Shown: piece by piece, positions 9,895 through 22,272 of the stretch | How positions within the stretch are numbered: position 1 is the stretch's first letter | Layout of the letters: every line of letters starts with the position of its first letter | Source of the DNA: Candidatus Altimarinota bacterium | GTDB taxonomy: Bacteria; Patescibacteriota; Gracilibacteria; BD1-5; UBA6164 | Assembly: GCA_028688895.1 (NCBI GenBank) | Contig: JAQTXG010000004.1 | Location: forward strand, 32,438-96,437 | DNA: 64,000 nucleotides | Reading direction: 5' to 3' | Program-made: the position numbers and the translations under genes | The notes under the pieces: generated by a model | Seen by the model: the letters and a program-made list of their open reading frames with translations, nothing else | Database searches by the model: none | What the model was told of the DNA's origin: nothing

Positions 9895-11637
9895 CTAATA
9901 AACTTCTTTATTATAACAATCTTCGCAATACACTTTTTCAGGCCTTTCTGGACTGTAACTTGATTTTATATCTGTTCGACATTTATCACATTTTCTATCA
10001 AATAATTTTCTAGGATTTCTGAGAGACATCCTATCTAAATGTCTTTGGTCTGGGTGTCTTCTAGGGATTGGTAAATTGTGTTTTCTGTAAAATTCTAGTT
10101 CTTGAGCTATTATTCTATACAAAGGGTTAAAAACCTCTGTTGACACAATTTCAGATTCTATTGCCCAGTTTAGTATATCGTCTGGAATATCTTTTATGTC
10201 ATCTGGGAGCATATTTGCTTTTATTACTTTTTCTACTTTTGGAAATGAAGCTTCGTAGTCTGACCAGTTGAAGCATTTTTCTTTTGCATCCTCTTTAATC
10301 AATGGAAAATACTCCATTGCTATTGTTTCATTGTATCCAAATGGTGAAATAATGCTTGGGAAAAATTCTCACCATCATGTCCCACGAAACCTTGGTGAAG
10401 TGGGATCTCACTCCTCAATCATGTTATCTATTATTTTTAGGACTAATGCTTCATACTCTTCTTTTGTGTATTTTTTATTTAGAATGCAGTAGGATTTATT
10501 TCTAAGTCAGACACATAGAAATAGATTATTTGAATTATAGCAATTCATAGAGTAAAAAATATTACTATTATTATGGCAAACTATACAAAAACAGTTTAGG
10601 TATCAATTTAATCAAACATCTACTAATTCATATCATTTATCAAGTTTGGCTCAAAATCATATAGCATCATATACATTATTTGCTTGATCTGTTGATAAAA
10701 TACTATATTTGCAATCCTGTATATCAGCTACATCAAATACATAATAACTGTTTTTACAATTACTTATATTGTCTCCTAAACAATTTTGAGAATTGATAAT
10801 ATCTAGGTTTTTATGAATCATTTTTGTTTCTATTTCTTTCAAACCATTCCATCATTCTTTAAATATTTTTTTTATCAATAATTTTTTGTTTACAAAATAT
10901 TCTTCTTTTGAATACTGTTTATTTTCTATACAATATTTTTTTCAGTTTAAGTTTGTGCATAGTATACAATCACTACATCAAACACAATCAATACAAGATA
11001 TCAGATTATAACTATCTGAACAATTTTTAGAATAAAAACATTTGTTGCTATTTATACATCAAACACACTGATAGCAGTTAGATAATTTGTCTGCCCACAA
11101 TAAGTCTAGAGAATCTTTTGTGTTTGTTGTCCTGGTTGAATAATGAGTATTTTCTGATGCCCATGTAGCAAAACACAAAAAACAATCTTTCAATTCTCCG
11201 GTATGATTTCCATATTCAGAATTTTCACAAGATATTGTTGTGAAAGATTTTTGGAAAGGAACTTTTTTCATTAAATCATCAAACTGATCAAAAGCTGGTA
11301 AATCAAAATCGAAATCTACTCAATAATCCAATGCTTCCCATTTATCTGACCACCAAATATCATTATCATATACTGTGTATGGTTTATCTGGACTATAGAT
11401 TGAAACAATCTCTTTTCATGAAAAATCACATATTCTTTTATATAGTTTTCTTTCATTTCTAAATGTAAATCTTCTTTGTTGTCTGCAGTCTGGGCAAAGT
11501 GTTGGAGTTGGGATATTGTATTTAACTCATCATATAACTGGACTTACTTTTTCGTAGAATTCTAAGTCTGTGTCTGAGATATCAAATGGTGTATTGCAAT
11601 GTTTACAGTGTTTTGATTGAATTATTTTTTCTTGCAT
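9895..11637 (-). CDS. Cysteine-rich array protein, family 1 (copy 1)
   Basis: 580 residues. N-terminal zinc-ribbon-like pairs C11/C14 (KHCKHCN) and C48/C51 (LCPDCR) are followed by the family core FRNERKLYKR, SIYSPDKPYTVYD, WWSDKW and DYGVDFDF. The middle is a long series of short Cys/Asn/Ser repeats (NCYxC, SCIDCVGCSDCILC type), which could form a beta-helix; this is inference. A LRNKSYCILNKKYTKEEY block follows, then a linker, and the end has two more CxxC pairs (CDKC near 550, CEDC near 571) before NKEVY. The 45-base in-frame element that encodes DPTSPRFRGT lies at 10371-10424. It starts 21 bases after the radical SAM gene and is probably in its operon. Function unknown; related proteins occur in CPR genomes, usually as hypothetical proteins. 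Confidence 0.8.
10371..10424. repeat. In-frame palindromic insert (PTSPRFRG element), copy 1
   Basis: CCCAC..GTGGG-type imperfect palindrome lying inside array gene 9895-11637, between MIEEG and GWGEFFP. Paralogues without it read directly KTGEWGEFFP. Near-identical copies are at 22970-23023 and 37602-37655, each in frame in another family-1 gene. Confidence 0.85.
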
Positions 11638-11658
11638 ATAAATATTTTTAATAATAAT

Positions 11659-13065
11659 TTATCTATCAAACTTTCCAAGATTTAATTCAGTTATAGTTTT
11701 TCATAATCTATATGCTATTTCCCTATACACAGGAGTATCAGGAATAATATATTTTGTAGAATTTATTGGATCTAAGTTACAGATTTTTTTATACCATTTT
11801 CTGGCTAGTCTTCTGAGATTTGTATCAGAGTGTGTTAGTTCTGATGGTAAGGCTGTATAATCTAAAGCTTGGAAATATTCTGGATTTTCTATGAATGAAT
11901 TCACTATATCTTGATTTTGTTTTTCATACCAAGCTTTTGCTCATGGTATAATTGTTTTACTTATATGAGGTCTCGGAATTGAGCCATATTTTTCATACAT
12001 TTCTTTTGAAAATTCGTAAGCTAGTTTAAGAGATTCATCTGTTTCTCATGGATGTCAAAAAACCATTAATGTTTCTGGTGTTATTCACAATTCACTAGTT
12101 AATTTTATAACTTCCAAAGATTTTTCCTGTTCATTAAATACTTTTTCTTTTCATAAACTCTTGTAGTTTTGTCATTTTCATATACTTTTCCAAACTTCTG
12201 GAGTGGCTCAATCTATTCAAAATCATATACTGGTTAATCATAGATTTTTTGCTTTTATCAGTAAATCATAATTGTTATTGTAAACATCTAAAAATGATTC
12301 TACACCACATAATCATCTAAAATCAAATTTAATTCAAGTATTATCTATTACTTCAGAAATAGTATATAAATATTTTTCAAAATTGTTTGGAGTTTGAAGA
12401 ATATCTAGGTTTGAGAGATAAAACTTTAGAGTATGTATTCATAGTGACTTAGCTCGATTTGATAGATAAATAAGCTCTTGTTTTAACATATCAAAATCTC
12501 TATATATCTCTGGTACTCATTTCACTGCCTGACAAAAACTACAATTGTATTTACATCATTGTGATAGATATAGTGAAAATTCTCTTTCTAAATATAGTTT
12601 CATTTGTTCACCTTGTATATCTTGATATGATTTTATCAAGTTTATATTTTCAACTTTTGGTAATATTCATATTTCTAATCAAAATAAATCTTCTATATTT
12701 TTATCTATATTTCCATTTATTACTCTTTTTCTTTTTTGGTTAAAAATTTTGTAAAATTCTTCTTCTGTCAGACTAGAAATTATTTGTCATCATAGTATAA
12801 TATCTACATCGTCATTTAACTTTTCTATTATTTTTAATACTTCTGGTATGTATGGGGCTCAAACTAAATTTATTCATACTATTCAATCTAGTTTTGAATA
12901 ATCAGGAGCTGAAAAATTTGCATCTAGATAATCTATTTTTGTATTTCCTAATACTTTTAACAATCTAGCTTTGAATGATAAAAGAGGAGCTGACAAATAT
13001 ATGTGTCAAAAACCTTCTTGAGGTGCATAATTGTGTCTAGGTTGAATCAAGGTGATGTTTTTCAT
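11659..13065 (-). CDS. B12-binding-type radical SAM protein
   Basis: 468 residues. The N-terminus (ITLIQPRHNYAPQEG, SAPLLSFKARLL, GINLVG, DVDIILGGQ) looks like the B12-binding Rossmann domain of the BchE/YgiQ-like group, though a DxHxxG motif is not visible. The radical SAM cluster is CKYNCSFC (about residues 179-186, CX3CX2C), followed by an eight-fold barrel with FDFRGLCG and TSIGFGIDGATPEVWKSIGKGQ. The family makes a 5'-deoxyadenosyl radical from SAM to modify proteins, tRNA or small molecules. It lies between two array genes (63 bases after 13129-14688, 21 bases before 9895-11637) on the same strand, so it may act on, or together with, these Cys-rich proteins. The substrate is not shown by sequence. 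Confidence 0.85.
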
Positions 13066-13128
13066 TTTTGTTATTAATAAATAATTTTCTCATACTTCTC
13101 CACTTAAGTTTAAAAGCACTTGTTGTAT

Positions 13129-14688
13129 TTAATATATCACTTTCTCGTACTCTTCTATACTCAAAATCCTTCAATCAAGTTTTACTGGAAGTGCTGTTTT
13201 TATGATTTTTCATGATTTGGCACATTTTGTTTCTCTTAACTGGATTTCAGGAAACATCCATGAAAAATTTTCTTTAAGTCTTCTGATGTAAAACTTATCA
13301 TTTAGAGGAACTCATAATTTTTTTGAAAATGTTATGTCTAAATCTGAGATTTGAAATGGTCTTTTTGCTTCATCATCATAGTATCATCATTTGAAATCAA
13401 AATCTACAGTATCACATATATCGTCAGGTAATTCTGAAATATCCTTGAAGTCATCTTTGTTTGATTTTTCATGTTCAAAGACATTGAATCATAGCTTTTT
13501 TTGTGTTTCTAAATCCAAACTACAAAGTACTCACGACATAGTTTCTTCATATGAACTTGGTGAAAAATATGCTGGGAAAAATTCTCCATAGATTCATTTT
13601 TGTTTCATATCAATAGATATTTCTGCTTTTAGTTTTTCGTAGTCTTGTTTTGAATATTCTTTGTTTAGTATATGGTATTTTTTTCAAACTAGTCAGCAGC
13701 ATAAAAAACAATCTTCGCATCTAAAGCAATTTCAGCAATACTCTAGATTTTTTGATTCTGTTACATTGAAACTATAGCTTATGTTGTAACACTGTACTTG
13801 AGCCAAAGCTGTCATATATATGTTTTCTGCATCAAAAGCTGATATGATGTATTTTGATTTTTTTGTACTTATTGACCTCGCCGCATTTTCACAATCCTCT
13901 AATAATTCAGCTAAATAACAATTTTTTACATCTTTACAATTATCTAAATAATTTCATTCTCAGTTTTCTACACTATTTATTTGTAGATTTTTCCACCATG
14001 CATTATTTGTGATATATTTTAAAAAACTTTGTTTTAATTCGTTGTATTGTTTTCTAGAACTTAAGTTGTACTTAGATATCTCTTTTTCATAATCTTGTTT
14101 TGAATACTGTTTGTTTCATATACAAAACTTTTTATTTCTCAAGTTGTAGCACAAAAAACAGTCTTCACAATCCTGACAATCAAATAAAAATGCAGAATTT
14201 TTACATCTTTTTATGTCTATAGCATATTTGATATTGTAACTATCAAAACCATAAATTACATCATAACATTTTTGAAGATCAAATGAAAAAACACAAAACA
14301 TACAATCAGTGTTTCTAATAATTCTGAAACTATAAGCTGAGTCCTGGCTCCAACCCAATGAGTGGCATAGGTAACAATTTTTTGAGTACCAACAGTCATC
14401 GGTATATTCTGAATTTTCATTTCAGATTCAAATATTGTGGGCTATTGGACAAGTTTTGAATAATCACCATACTTGTTGCCAAAAATCTACATCTTTTTTA
14501 TAAATAGCTGATGGAGGATTTGCTTTTTCAAACCATTCATCTTTATGCCAAACTGGATAAGCACTTTTTTTAGAAAATACTGAAATAATATCTTTGTTTG
14601 TAAAGTCGCATTTTCTTTTATAAATTCAAAAATGTGGAAAAAAAGCTCATAAATGCCTAATGATTTCGTAGTCACTTTTAGTAATCAT
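13129..14688 (-). CDS. Cysteine-rich array protein, family 1, divergent short form
   Basis: 519 residues. It keeps the core (IYKRKCDFTNKDIISVFS, then WHKDEW; middle repeats such as CQDCEDCFLCYNLRNKKFC and CFRCEDCFLCCGLVGKKYH) and two TKEEY-like blocks (NKQYSKQDYEK, NKEYSKQDYEK). It lacks the N-terminal CxxC/CPxC pairs and the C-terminal zinc-ribbon and ends EEYEKVIY. It is the first gene of a probable operon 14688 to 9895 with the radical SAM gene. The different ends suggest that it diverged early or has a different partner. Function unknown. Confidence 0.72.
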
Positions 14689-14761
14689 AGAATTAAAAAT
14701 TATTAATTAATAATTTAAATTAAAAGTATTTTTTACTAAAATTCAAGTAAGCTATACAAAA

Positions 14762-14793
14762 AGCTGTTGTAGAAAATCTACAACAGCTTTAAT
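14762..14793. terminator. Terminator containing the stop codon of the upstream membrane-anchored protein
   Basis: Perfect AAGCTGTTGTAGA / TCTACAACAGCTT hairpin with an A-run and T-run. The TAG stop of the gene at 14778-16481 lies inside the stem. Confidence 0.9.
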
Positions 14794-16481
14794 AATTCTT
14801 TTGAAACTCGTATTCAGTTTTCGATACTAAAATCGTCATCTATTGCTATACCACTTGCTCAAATCCTTCTTGCAACTAGAAATTTAGAATTCATATCTTG
14901 TCAGTAAGATTTTGCCAAAAAATCTCATGATTGTCAAGAGTATCAAACTATTCAGACTTCGTATTCTAAATAATATGAATGATATCTTGTTTTGTGATAA
15001 ACTGAAAAATCACTAAACTTTATTTTTTTTGCATCATCATCTGATAAAACAGCACTTTTTTCTATAATATCTTTATAATCATTAAAATCTCATAATCATT
15101 TTTCTATATTGTATCACATAGAAATTAATGTTCATTTTTTATTTTTTATAAATTCGTCTTTTAGAAAATCATCGTACCAATTAGAAGGTAATAAATATGT
15201 ATGAATTTTGAAAAAATCGTTAGCATTTCTCATACTCTCTAAAATCATTTGCTGAATTTTTATGAATCACTCTTCATCTCAATTTCAATATATACTTAAA
15301 AACCTTTTTGCTAGTACTTCTGAATTTCATCTAGAAAATGTTAATTTATCATACTTTAATCATCATACCATTCTCATAAAAGCATCTGTGAAATCAATGA
15401 ATTCAGGCATTTGCGTAGATAACTCTATTATATATGCATCTATTTTTGACTGTAGTGCAGCTTCTTGTCTGTTTTGAATGTAATTAACTCATCATATTCA
15501 TGATCAAATCGCAAGAGAAATAGCTAATGATATAGCTCAAATTTGATTTTTAATTTTTTTTAATCATGATTCTCTTTGTTGTTCTTTTTCATATTTTCTT
15601 TTGTCTAAATATATAGAATCAAAACTAGAATTTATGTTATTTAGTTGTATAAAATCATATATATTTCTTATTGTTGGGATATGATTATAATTTCATGCTA
15701 ATATATCACTTATTATTTTATCGTACTTTCTTTGTCTATTTTCTCATCATTGTATATGAATTCATTTTATATAATCAGTTAACCTGATAGCTATTTCTAC
15801 TAATCAATAATAATTTCAGTTATCAATTCATTTTTGTTTTTTTGATTCATTTCTCAATCTAATTGGAATTGTAGCTTTTACATTTTTAAACAATACTTCA
15901 TCCTCATTTACGGCATTAAACAGAAGTTTATATATTTCAAGAGAGTTTATGTTATATTTTTCTAGTGTAATTTCTTTGCTTTTCACTTCTACTCATGAAG
16001 ATTTCAGATATGAAAATAACTCATTATGACTTTTTGATAAGTCATTTACTTTTATTTTATCAGAGTATTTAGAAAAGTTATTTTCTATTATATTGTTTAT
16101 GTATTGTATTTGTTCACTAACTGACATTTTTTCTGCTTCACCTACCTGATCATCATTTATTATATTCTTTAGTTCTGCTCATATCTCTATATGTATAATT
16201 GAATTATTTGAAGTATTTTTTAACAAATTTTCTATAGCTCATACATAAAAGTCTTGGGAGTACAATTGATTTTTTTCAGATTTTAGTGTTCTTCATACAT
16301 AAAACCTAAAATTACTTTCATTTAATTCTGGAATATTATTAATTGTTTGTTCTTTTAAATTTGTGTAGTATGAAATAACTCAAGGGATTTTTCTAAATTT
16401 TTCCCCTAAGTTTGTTATATTTTCTCATATTCATGAAAAATTTTCTCATAAAGATATAAAACTATCTGCTAGTAATTCCAT
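14778..16481 (-). CDS. Membrane-anchored protein, unknown, partner of TrmB-like regulator
   Basis: 567 residues. Residues 1-300 are mostly helical and charged, one transmembrane segment lies in the middle (about 308-328, QIGAISLAISLAIGSGIGGV), and the C-terminal ~230 residues contain FLKDEFIKNKKG. That short stretch resembles FLKTEFIKYRNTQ of the TrmB-like protein encoded just upstream, so the two may share an effector-type domain; this is a weak match. The start lies 2 bases after the regulator's stop, which shows co-expression. The stop lies in the terminator stem. A two-gene sensor/regulator pair is possible, but I do not recognise the family. Confidence 0.65.
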
Positions 16482-16483
16482 AA

Positions 16484-17221
16484 TTATTTTTTATAAGCTT
16501 TCCAAATTAAGTTAAACATACTTTTGAATCATTTACTAAGTATATTACTTTCTATAATCAATCAATAAATTTCGTCTTTTTTGTAACTCAAAACAGCTAC
16601 TCTATTGCCATAAATAACAATTTCATTTCACATTTCAAAAAGTTGGTCATCTATCACTAAAGTATTGTGCATATCTACATGATATTCTCCATAATTTGAT
16701 TTATCTTTTGTGATAATTGCTTTTGTAGGATTTTTCTGAGTATTTCTATATTTTATAAATTCAGTTTTTAGAAAATTTTCAAATCTTTCATCCATATCTT
16801 GAGTTCAAACAAATGTCAAATATGGTTCATTTATATAATCTCAATAATCAACTATTTCTTTAAATAAATCTCTTACTCTTTCAAAACCATCGTAAAAATA
16901 TACTTTTGGTTTATTTCAAAAAGCATTTGATACTGCTAAAAGCTCTGGCATGATATTTTTTAGTTTCTCTACTTTTTTTTCTTCTATAGCAAGTAGTTGT
17001 TCAGGAGATATAACACTAAAATATTTAACTTTATTTTTTGTGATTTCATTTGCTATTCACCTAGTTTTTAAGTCTTTAAGTATTGAATATGTAGTAATTC
17101 TATGCTCTCAAGCATGTCTAGCTATAGAGCTTACTATCCCGTTTCATAATTCTAAACAGGCTAAATATACTTTTGCTTCTTTTTCATTGAATCAATAATT
17201 TTTGAGAGTGTTTATTAACAT
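16484..17221 (-). CDS. TrmB-family transcription regulator
   Basis: 245 residues. The N-terminal winged helix-turn-helix (YGFNEKEAKVYLACLELG, IARHAGEHRITTYSILKDLKTRGI) is typical of TrmB/sugar-specific regulators, which are abundant in CPR bacteria and archaea. The coiled linker IEEKKVEKLKNIMPELL and a C-terminal domain (PKVYFYDGFERVRDLFKEI) complete the family's layout. It is divergently placed against the folP-folC gene across a 153-base spacer (17222-17374) and forms a tight operon with 14778-16481. It may regulate itself and its neighbours; the ligand is unknown. Confidence 0.85.
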
Positions 17222-17374
17222 ATTTTTTAAGCTTAAGAAATATCTGTAGTATATTTTCTACAATTATTATAATATAAAATATATTTATGTCAATGATTTT
17301 TTCGTATAGGTCTTGAATATATATCTTTTTAGAATAATATATCTCAAATTTTATAATGATAATAATAGGTACAT

Positions 17375-19273
17375 ATGTCTACAAAAATAATGTGAATACT
17401 AAATGTGACACCTGACTCTTTTTTTGATTGAGGAAAATATGATAGTTTCGGTGAGGCAAAAAAACAGATAGATGATATGATAAAATCATGAGTAGATATT
17501 ATAGATGTGTGATGATTTTCTTCTAGACCTAACTCTCTCTTGCCTAGTATAGAGGAAGAACTTGATAGGATTATCCCTGTTTTGGAGTATTTAGAAAGCT
17601 TGGATGTGGAAGTTTCTGTAGATACTTGTAGGAGTGAAGTAGTAAAGGAATTAGTAAAGTATAAAAATATAAAATACATAAATGATATAAGTGGTTTACA
17701 AGATGAAAAAATACTAGACTTGTTAAAAAACACTAATATATGATACATACTTATGCACATAAAAGGAACTCCTGAAAATATGCAGGATAATCCTATTTAC
17801 GAAGATGTGATAAAAGAAATAAACAAATTTTTTGATGAAAAGCTGACTTTGTTAAAATCAAAATGAATAAAAAATATAGTACTAGATCCTGGTTTTGGTT
17901 TCTGAAAAACTATAGAACATAATTATGAAATACTTAAAAATCTAGATAAATTTAAAATATATTGATACCCAGTTTTGTGTGGATTATCTAGAAAATCTAT
18001 GATTTATAAACCGCTAGGATTGAGTCCTAGTGAAGTACTTAGCGAGACTATTGCATTGAATATGTTAGCTATTTCAAAATGAGCAAACATAATCAGAGTA
18101 CATGATGTAAAAGAGCATATTTGAGTAGTAAAATTGTGAGAATATTTGAAAACTGAAATAAGTAGTTATAAAGATGCTTTGGATAATATTTTTAGATATG
18201 AAATAATTAGAGATTATTCTCTAGAAAAAGCTAAAAATGCATTGACTAAGTTGTGAAATCCAGATAAAAACTACAAAATAATACATATAGCTGGTACAAA
18301 TGGTAAATGATCAGTTTCAAAAATGGTTTTTTCTGTACTGAAATCGGCATGAAAAAAAGTGTGAGTTTTTACTTCGCCACACTTGATAGATATAAGAGAG
18401 AGATTTGAAACTGAAGAGTGACTGATATCTAAAAAAGATTTTGTAAAAGTCTTAAATCAAGTGTTAAAAACTAGTGATGATTTGTCGTATTTTGAAAAAT
18501 GTACTCTAATTGCTTTGGAGTATTTTAAGCAAAAAAAATGTGAATATGTGATACTAGAAACTGGTTGTGGTTGAAGGCTGGATACTACAAATATAGTGAA
18601 TCCTATAATCACGGCGATTACTTCTATATGAATAGATCATACAGAATTGTTATGAGATACTTTGGAAAAAATAGCTTTTGAAAAAGCAGGGATTATAAAA
18701 GAAAATGTGCCAGTTGTTTACAATTTTGAAAATGAAATCATAGAGAAAAAAGCAAAAGAAGTGAATGCTCTAATAATATTTAATGATAAAAAAATAAAGA
18801 CAAATTTGTTATGAAAACACCAAGAAAAAAATGCAGCAATAGCCTATGAAATCTGTAAATATATATGAATAGATGAAAATATAATAAACAAATGACTTCA
18901 AAATGTAGTACATAGATGAAGACTAGATCTGATTACTGATAATATTTTAGTTGATTGAGCTCATAATACAGACTGACTTAAAACTTTGAAAGAATATATA
19001 GAAATAAATATAAAAAATAATTATGATAATATATGTTATTGTTTTTCTCTGAAAAAATGAAAAGATATAAATTTGGTCTTTGAAGTATTTTGAGAGGATA
19101 AAAAATATGTATTGATAGATAGTGACTCAAATTTACTAGCAGATTTTGCTGATTATAGATGAAAATATGATTTTATGACAAATAAAAAGCTTTTAGAACA
19201 AGCTAAAAGCAATAAGAAAGATTTTTATGTAGTTTTTGGTAGTTTGTATATGATTTGAGAGTTTTTGTGATAG
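17375..19273 (+). CDS. Dihydropteroate synthase - dihydrofolate synthase fusion (FolP-FolC)
   Basis: 632 residues, one open frame. The N-terminal ~260 residues are FolP: MGILNVTPDSFFDGG, VGGFSSRPNS, SVDTCR, NDISG, LDPGFGFGKT and GLSRKS, which join pABA to the pterin diphosphate. The C-terminal part is FolC: ATP loop GTNGKGSVS (about 307-315), TSPHLIDIRERF, ETGCGGRLDTTN, GIDHTELLGDT, HRGRLDLI and DGAHN, which add glutamate to dihydropteroate. Many of these glycines are TGA. The two enzymes are consecutive steps in folate synthesis and are usually separate proteins, so the fusion may couple them. Upstream steps (FolK, FolB) are not in this window. It converges with the NadM-like gene. Confidence 0.93.
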
Positions 19274-19284
19274 AATTTTTGATT

Positions 19285-19335
19285 AAATTAAAAGTCATTA
19301 TGAAATTACTTAGAGAATTTCAGAATGGCTTTTAA
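19285..19335. terminator. Bidirectional terminator between folP-folC and nadM-like gene
   Basis: Long hairpin AAATTAAAAGTCATT...AATGGCTTTTAATTT with an inner TGAAATT/AATTTCA stem, placed between two converging genes. Confidence 0.8.
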
Positions 19336-19876
19336 TTTTTTTTATTAAAATCTCATAGATTCTATCATCTAAGAGTTTTTTTAAAATTTCATAGTCCTTT
19401 GAGGATAAAGATTTTCTGACTTGAGTGCTTGAAATAAGTATTTTTTCTCAATTATGGTTTATATATATATTATGTCTATTTATTTCTTCAAATAATATTT
19501 CTTTAAAATCTAGTATATTTAAGTATTGTTTTACTACTTTTATAGCATAATCATTTTCGAAATCTCATCAATAAAAAGTGACTTTTTTTATGTCTTGTTT
19601 CGTATTTTGTTTCACTTTTTTTTCTATTTCTTTTAACCATAATTCATCTGATTCACTATCTGCTAAATTTATAAGCTTGTATTTTTCCTTGTTTGAAAAT
19701 ATATTTGTTATAAATTTTTTTCTTTCACTATCTGTAAAAGGGTTGTATTCATTTATTATTCAGCTACTTCATAAAAATATAAATGTAAAATCGTTTGATT
19801 TTATACTTTTTTCTATAATTTTTTGATGTCATAAATGCAAAGGTTGCATTCTACCTATAAATATTCAGATTTTCAT
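19310..19876 (-). CDS. NadM-like nicotinamide-nucleotide adenylyltransferase
   Basis: 188 residues. The N-terminus KIGIFIGRMQPLHLGHQ carries the nucleotidyltransferase signature with HLGH (about residues 15-18), and ISSTQVRKSLS near residue 150 is the second ATP-binding motif (ISSTxIR). Size and the GRMQPLHLGH form fit archaeal-type NadM proteins, which make NAD from NMN and ATP. Some relatives use other nucleotides, so the substrate is likely but not certain. It follows the Nudix gene on the same strand after 25 bases; the pair could serve nucleotide salvage or cleaning. Confidence 0.82.
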
Positions 19877-19901
19877 TTTTGTAAATGATTATAATTATTA
19901 A

Positions 19902-20408
19902 TTACAATACTCAAAGATATTTCCAAATCTCTATAGTATATTTAGTAAATTCCTCAGGTTTATTTTCTACCCATATTTTTAATTCATCAATATGAATCCA
20001 TTTAGCAATATCTACCTCATCTTCTTGAATAGTAATTGTTGTATCTTTAGGTATTATATCAGAAAATATGCTACAAAATCTATGTCATAAAGTTGCCTTA
20101 TAATAGATTTTTGTTACTTCTACTAAATCAATACAATCTACTCATATTTCTTCTTTTACTTCACGAATAGCACAAGATTCATATGTATCATCCTTTTCAA
20201 CTGTTCATACAACTGCCAAAGTCCATAATCATGGATTTAATTTTTTTAGTTTACTTCTTTGTTGAACTAAAATATATTCTCATGATTCATCATATATATT
20301 TACAGCTATAATCCTCCAAGTATCATCATCAGTCAACTCATCTCTTGATTTATATCACAAGACTTCATCATTTTCACCTACTAAGTATACAAATTCTTTT
20401 GCTCACAT
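19902..20408 (-). CDS. Nudix hydrolase
   Basis: 168 residues. The Nudix box GTVEKDDTYESCAIREVKEEIGV lies at about residues 65-87, close to the consensus GX5EX7REUXEEXGU with Asp instead of the first Glu. The N-terminal VNIYDESGEYILVQQRSKLKK and the LNPGLWTLAV strand resemble the IPP-isomerase-like Nudix subgroup. It hydrolyses nucleoside-diphosphate-linked substrates as a class; which one cannot be told. Confidence 0.85.
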
Positions 20409-20509
20409 AAATATTTATTTATTATTTATATTTTAAATATTATACAAAACTTTTATTAATAAACTCACTATTATAATTCTTCACTAAAGCTACGAAGTAC
20501 TTGTGATAT

Positions 20510-22240
20510 CTAGTATACTTCTTTTTCGTAACAACTTTCACAATAAATAATCTCAGGTCTTTCAGGACTATAAGTAGTCTTCATATCTACTCCACATTTA
20601 TCACATTTTCTATCATATAATTTTCTAGTATTTCTAAGTTTCATTCTATCTAAATGTCTCTGATCTGGGTGTCTTTTTGGGATTGGTAAATTATGTTTTC
20701 TATAAAATTCTAATTCTTGTTTAATTATTCTATACAAAGGGCTAAAGCCCTCTGTTAACTCCAATTCAGATTCTATTGCCCAGTTTAATATATCATCTGG
20801 TATATCTGCTATATTTTCTGGCAACATATTTGCAGGAATTATTTTGTCTACTTTTGGAAGTGGAGATTCGTAGTCTGACCAGTTGAATCATTTTTCTTTT
20901 GCATCTTCTTTAGTCAAAGGGAAATACTCAACAGCAACTGTTTCATTATATCAGAATGGAGAAATTGAGCTTGGAAAAAATTCTCACCATTCTCAGGTTT
21001 TCATCATGTGTTCTATTATTTTTGGGACTAGTTTTTCGTACTCTTCTTTTGTGTATTGTTTGTTTAGTATGCAATATTGTTCATTTCATTTTAATCAAAT
21101 ACATCAAAAACAATTATTTGGTGTTCATAAACAGTTATCACAATACATTATATTATATCATCCCCATACAATGTTTGAAAATAAAATATTTTTTGAATTT
21201 CATGTACAATGTACTTCATATATATATGATGAATTTTCTCACCATAAATCATTATCATAGTTATTTTCTGCCTCTAAAAACATCATCTCTGTACAATACT
21301 TAATATTTTTTGAATTTATGCATTCAAAACAATTGTATATTTGATCAGAATTTTCTATTTTATCAGAATTAGTTATATTTTGACTATTTATTATATTTAG
21401 ATTTTTTGATGGAAATGAATTTTTTAATTTATTATAATCCAAAAAAAGTTTATTTCTAAATTCCATATCATTTTTTATCATATCAAAAATCTGTGCGTAC
21501 TCGTTTTTTGAAACTTGTCTATTTAATATATAATATGACTTATTTTTTAATCATTTACATCATATACAATATTTTGTTCATTGGCAATCTTCACATAAAA
21601 ATAAGTCAGAACAATTATAGGAATCTTTTACATAAAAACAATTATAGCAATCTTTTGAATCTATGCATTCATAGCAAATCTGTGAATTACTTACTTTTAG
21701 ACAATCTAAGCATCTTTTACTATTAGCAACTGTTGTACAATAATAACAGTCTTCTACATATCAACAAGAACATACAAAATATGAATTTTTATTATAATAT
21801 GAATGATTTCAATAATCTGCATTTTCACTAAATCAATTTAAAATAGTAATTCTAGGTACTTTTTTTCTTAAATCTAAATATTGATCAAAAAAAGGTCTAT
21901 AAAAATCAAAATCTATTCAATAATCAAAAGGATTGTATTTATCACTCCACCAGTCATCTTGATTATATGTTATAAAATCTTTATCAGGTGAATAAATTGA
22001 AACTACAGATTTTCAAGTAAAATTACAGTTTCTTTTGTATAACTTTGTTTCATTTCTCCAACTGAGTCTTCTCTGTCTTCTGCATTCTGGGCATAGTGAT
22101 GGAGTTGGGATTAAATATTTTTGTCAGTTAAAAACTGGACTTACTTTTTCATAAAATTCTAAGTCCTTGTCTGTGATATCAAATGATATGTTACAGTTTT
22201 TACAGTGCTTTGTTTCTAGTGTTTTTTCTTTTTGAAACAT
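20510..22240 (-). CDS. Cysteine-rich array protein, family 1 (copy 2)
   Basis: 576 residues with the complete family plan: KHCKNCN and LCPECR at the N-terminus, FRNE-type core (here WRNETKLYKRNC), SIYSPDKDF, WWSDKY and DYGIDFDF. The Cys-repeat middle includes CLDCLKVSNSQICYECIDSKDCYNC. Then come EQYCILNKQYTKEEY, KTGEWGEFFPSSISPFGYNETVA, FNWSDYE, RHPDQRHLDRMKLRN, CDKCG, CESCYEKEVY. It carries no palindromic insert, so it shows the uninterrupted linker. It follows copy 3 at 176 bases. Function unknown. Confidence 0.82.
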
Positions 22241-22272
22241 ATATATTTTTAAAAGTATTTTATATATTATAA

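Noticed and set aside
17375-19273. Selenocysteine as the meaning of in-frame TGA
   Set aside because: TGA is very frequent in nearly all genes and falls on conserved glycines; no SECIS-like element was needed to explain it.
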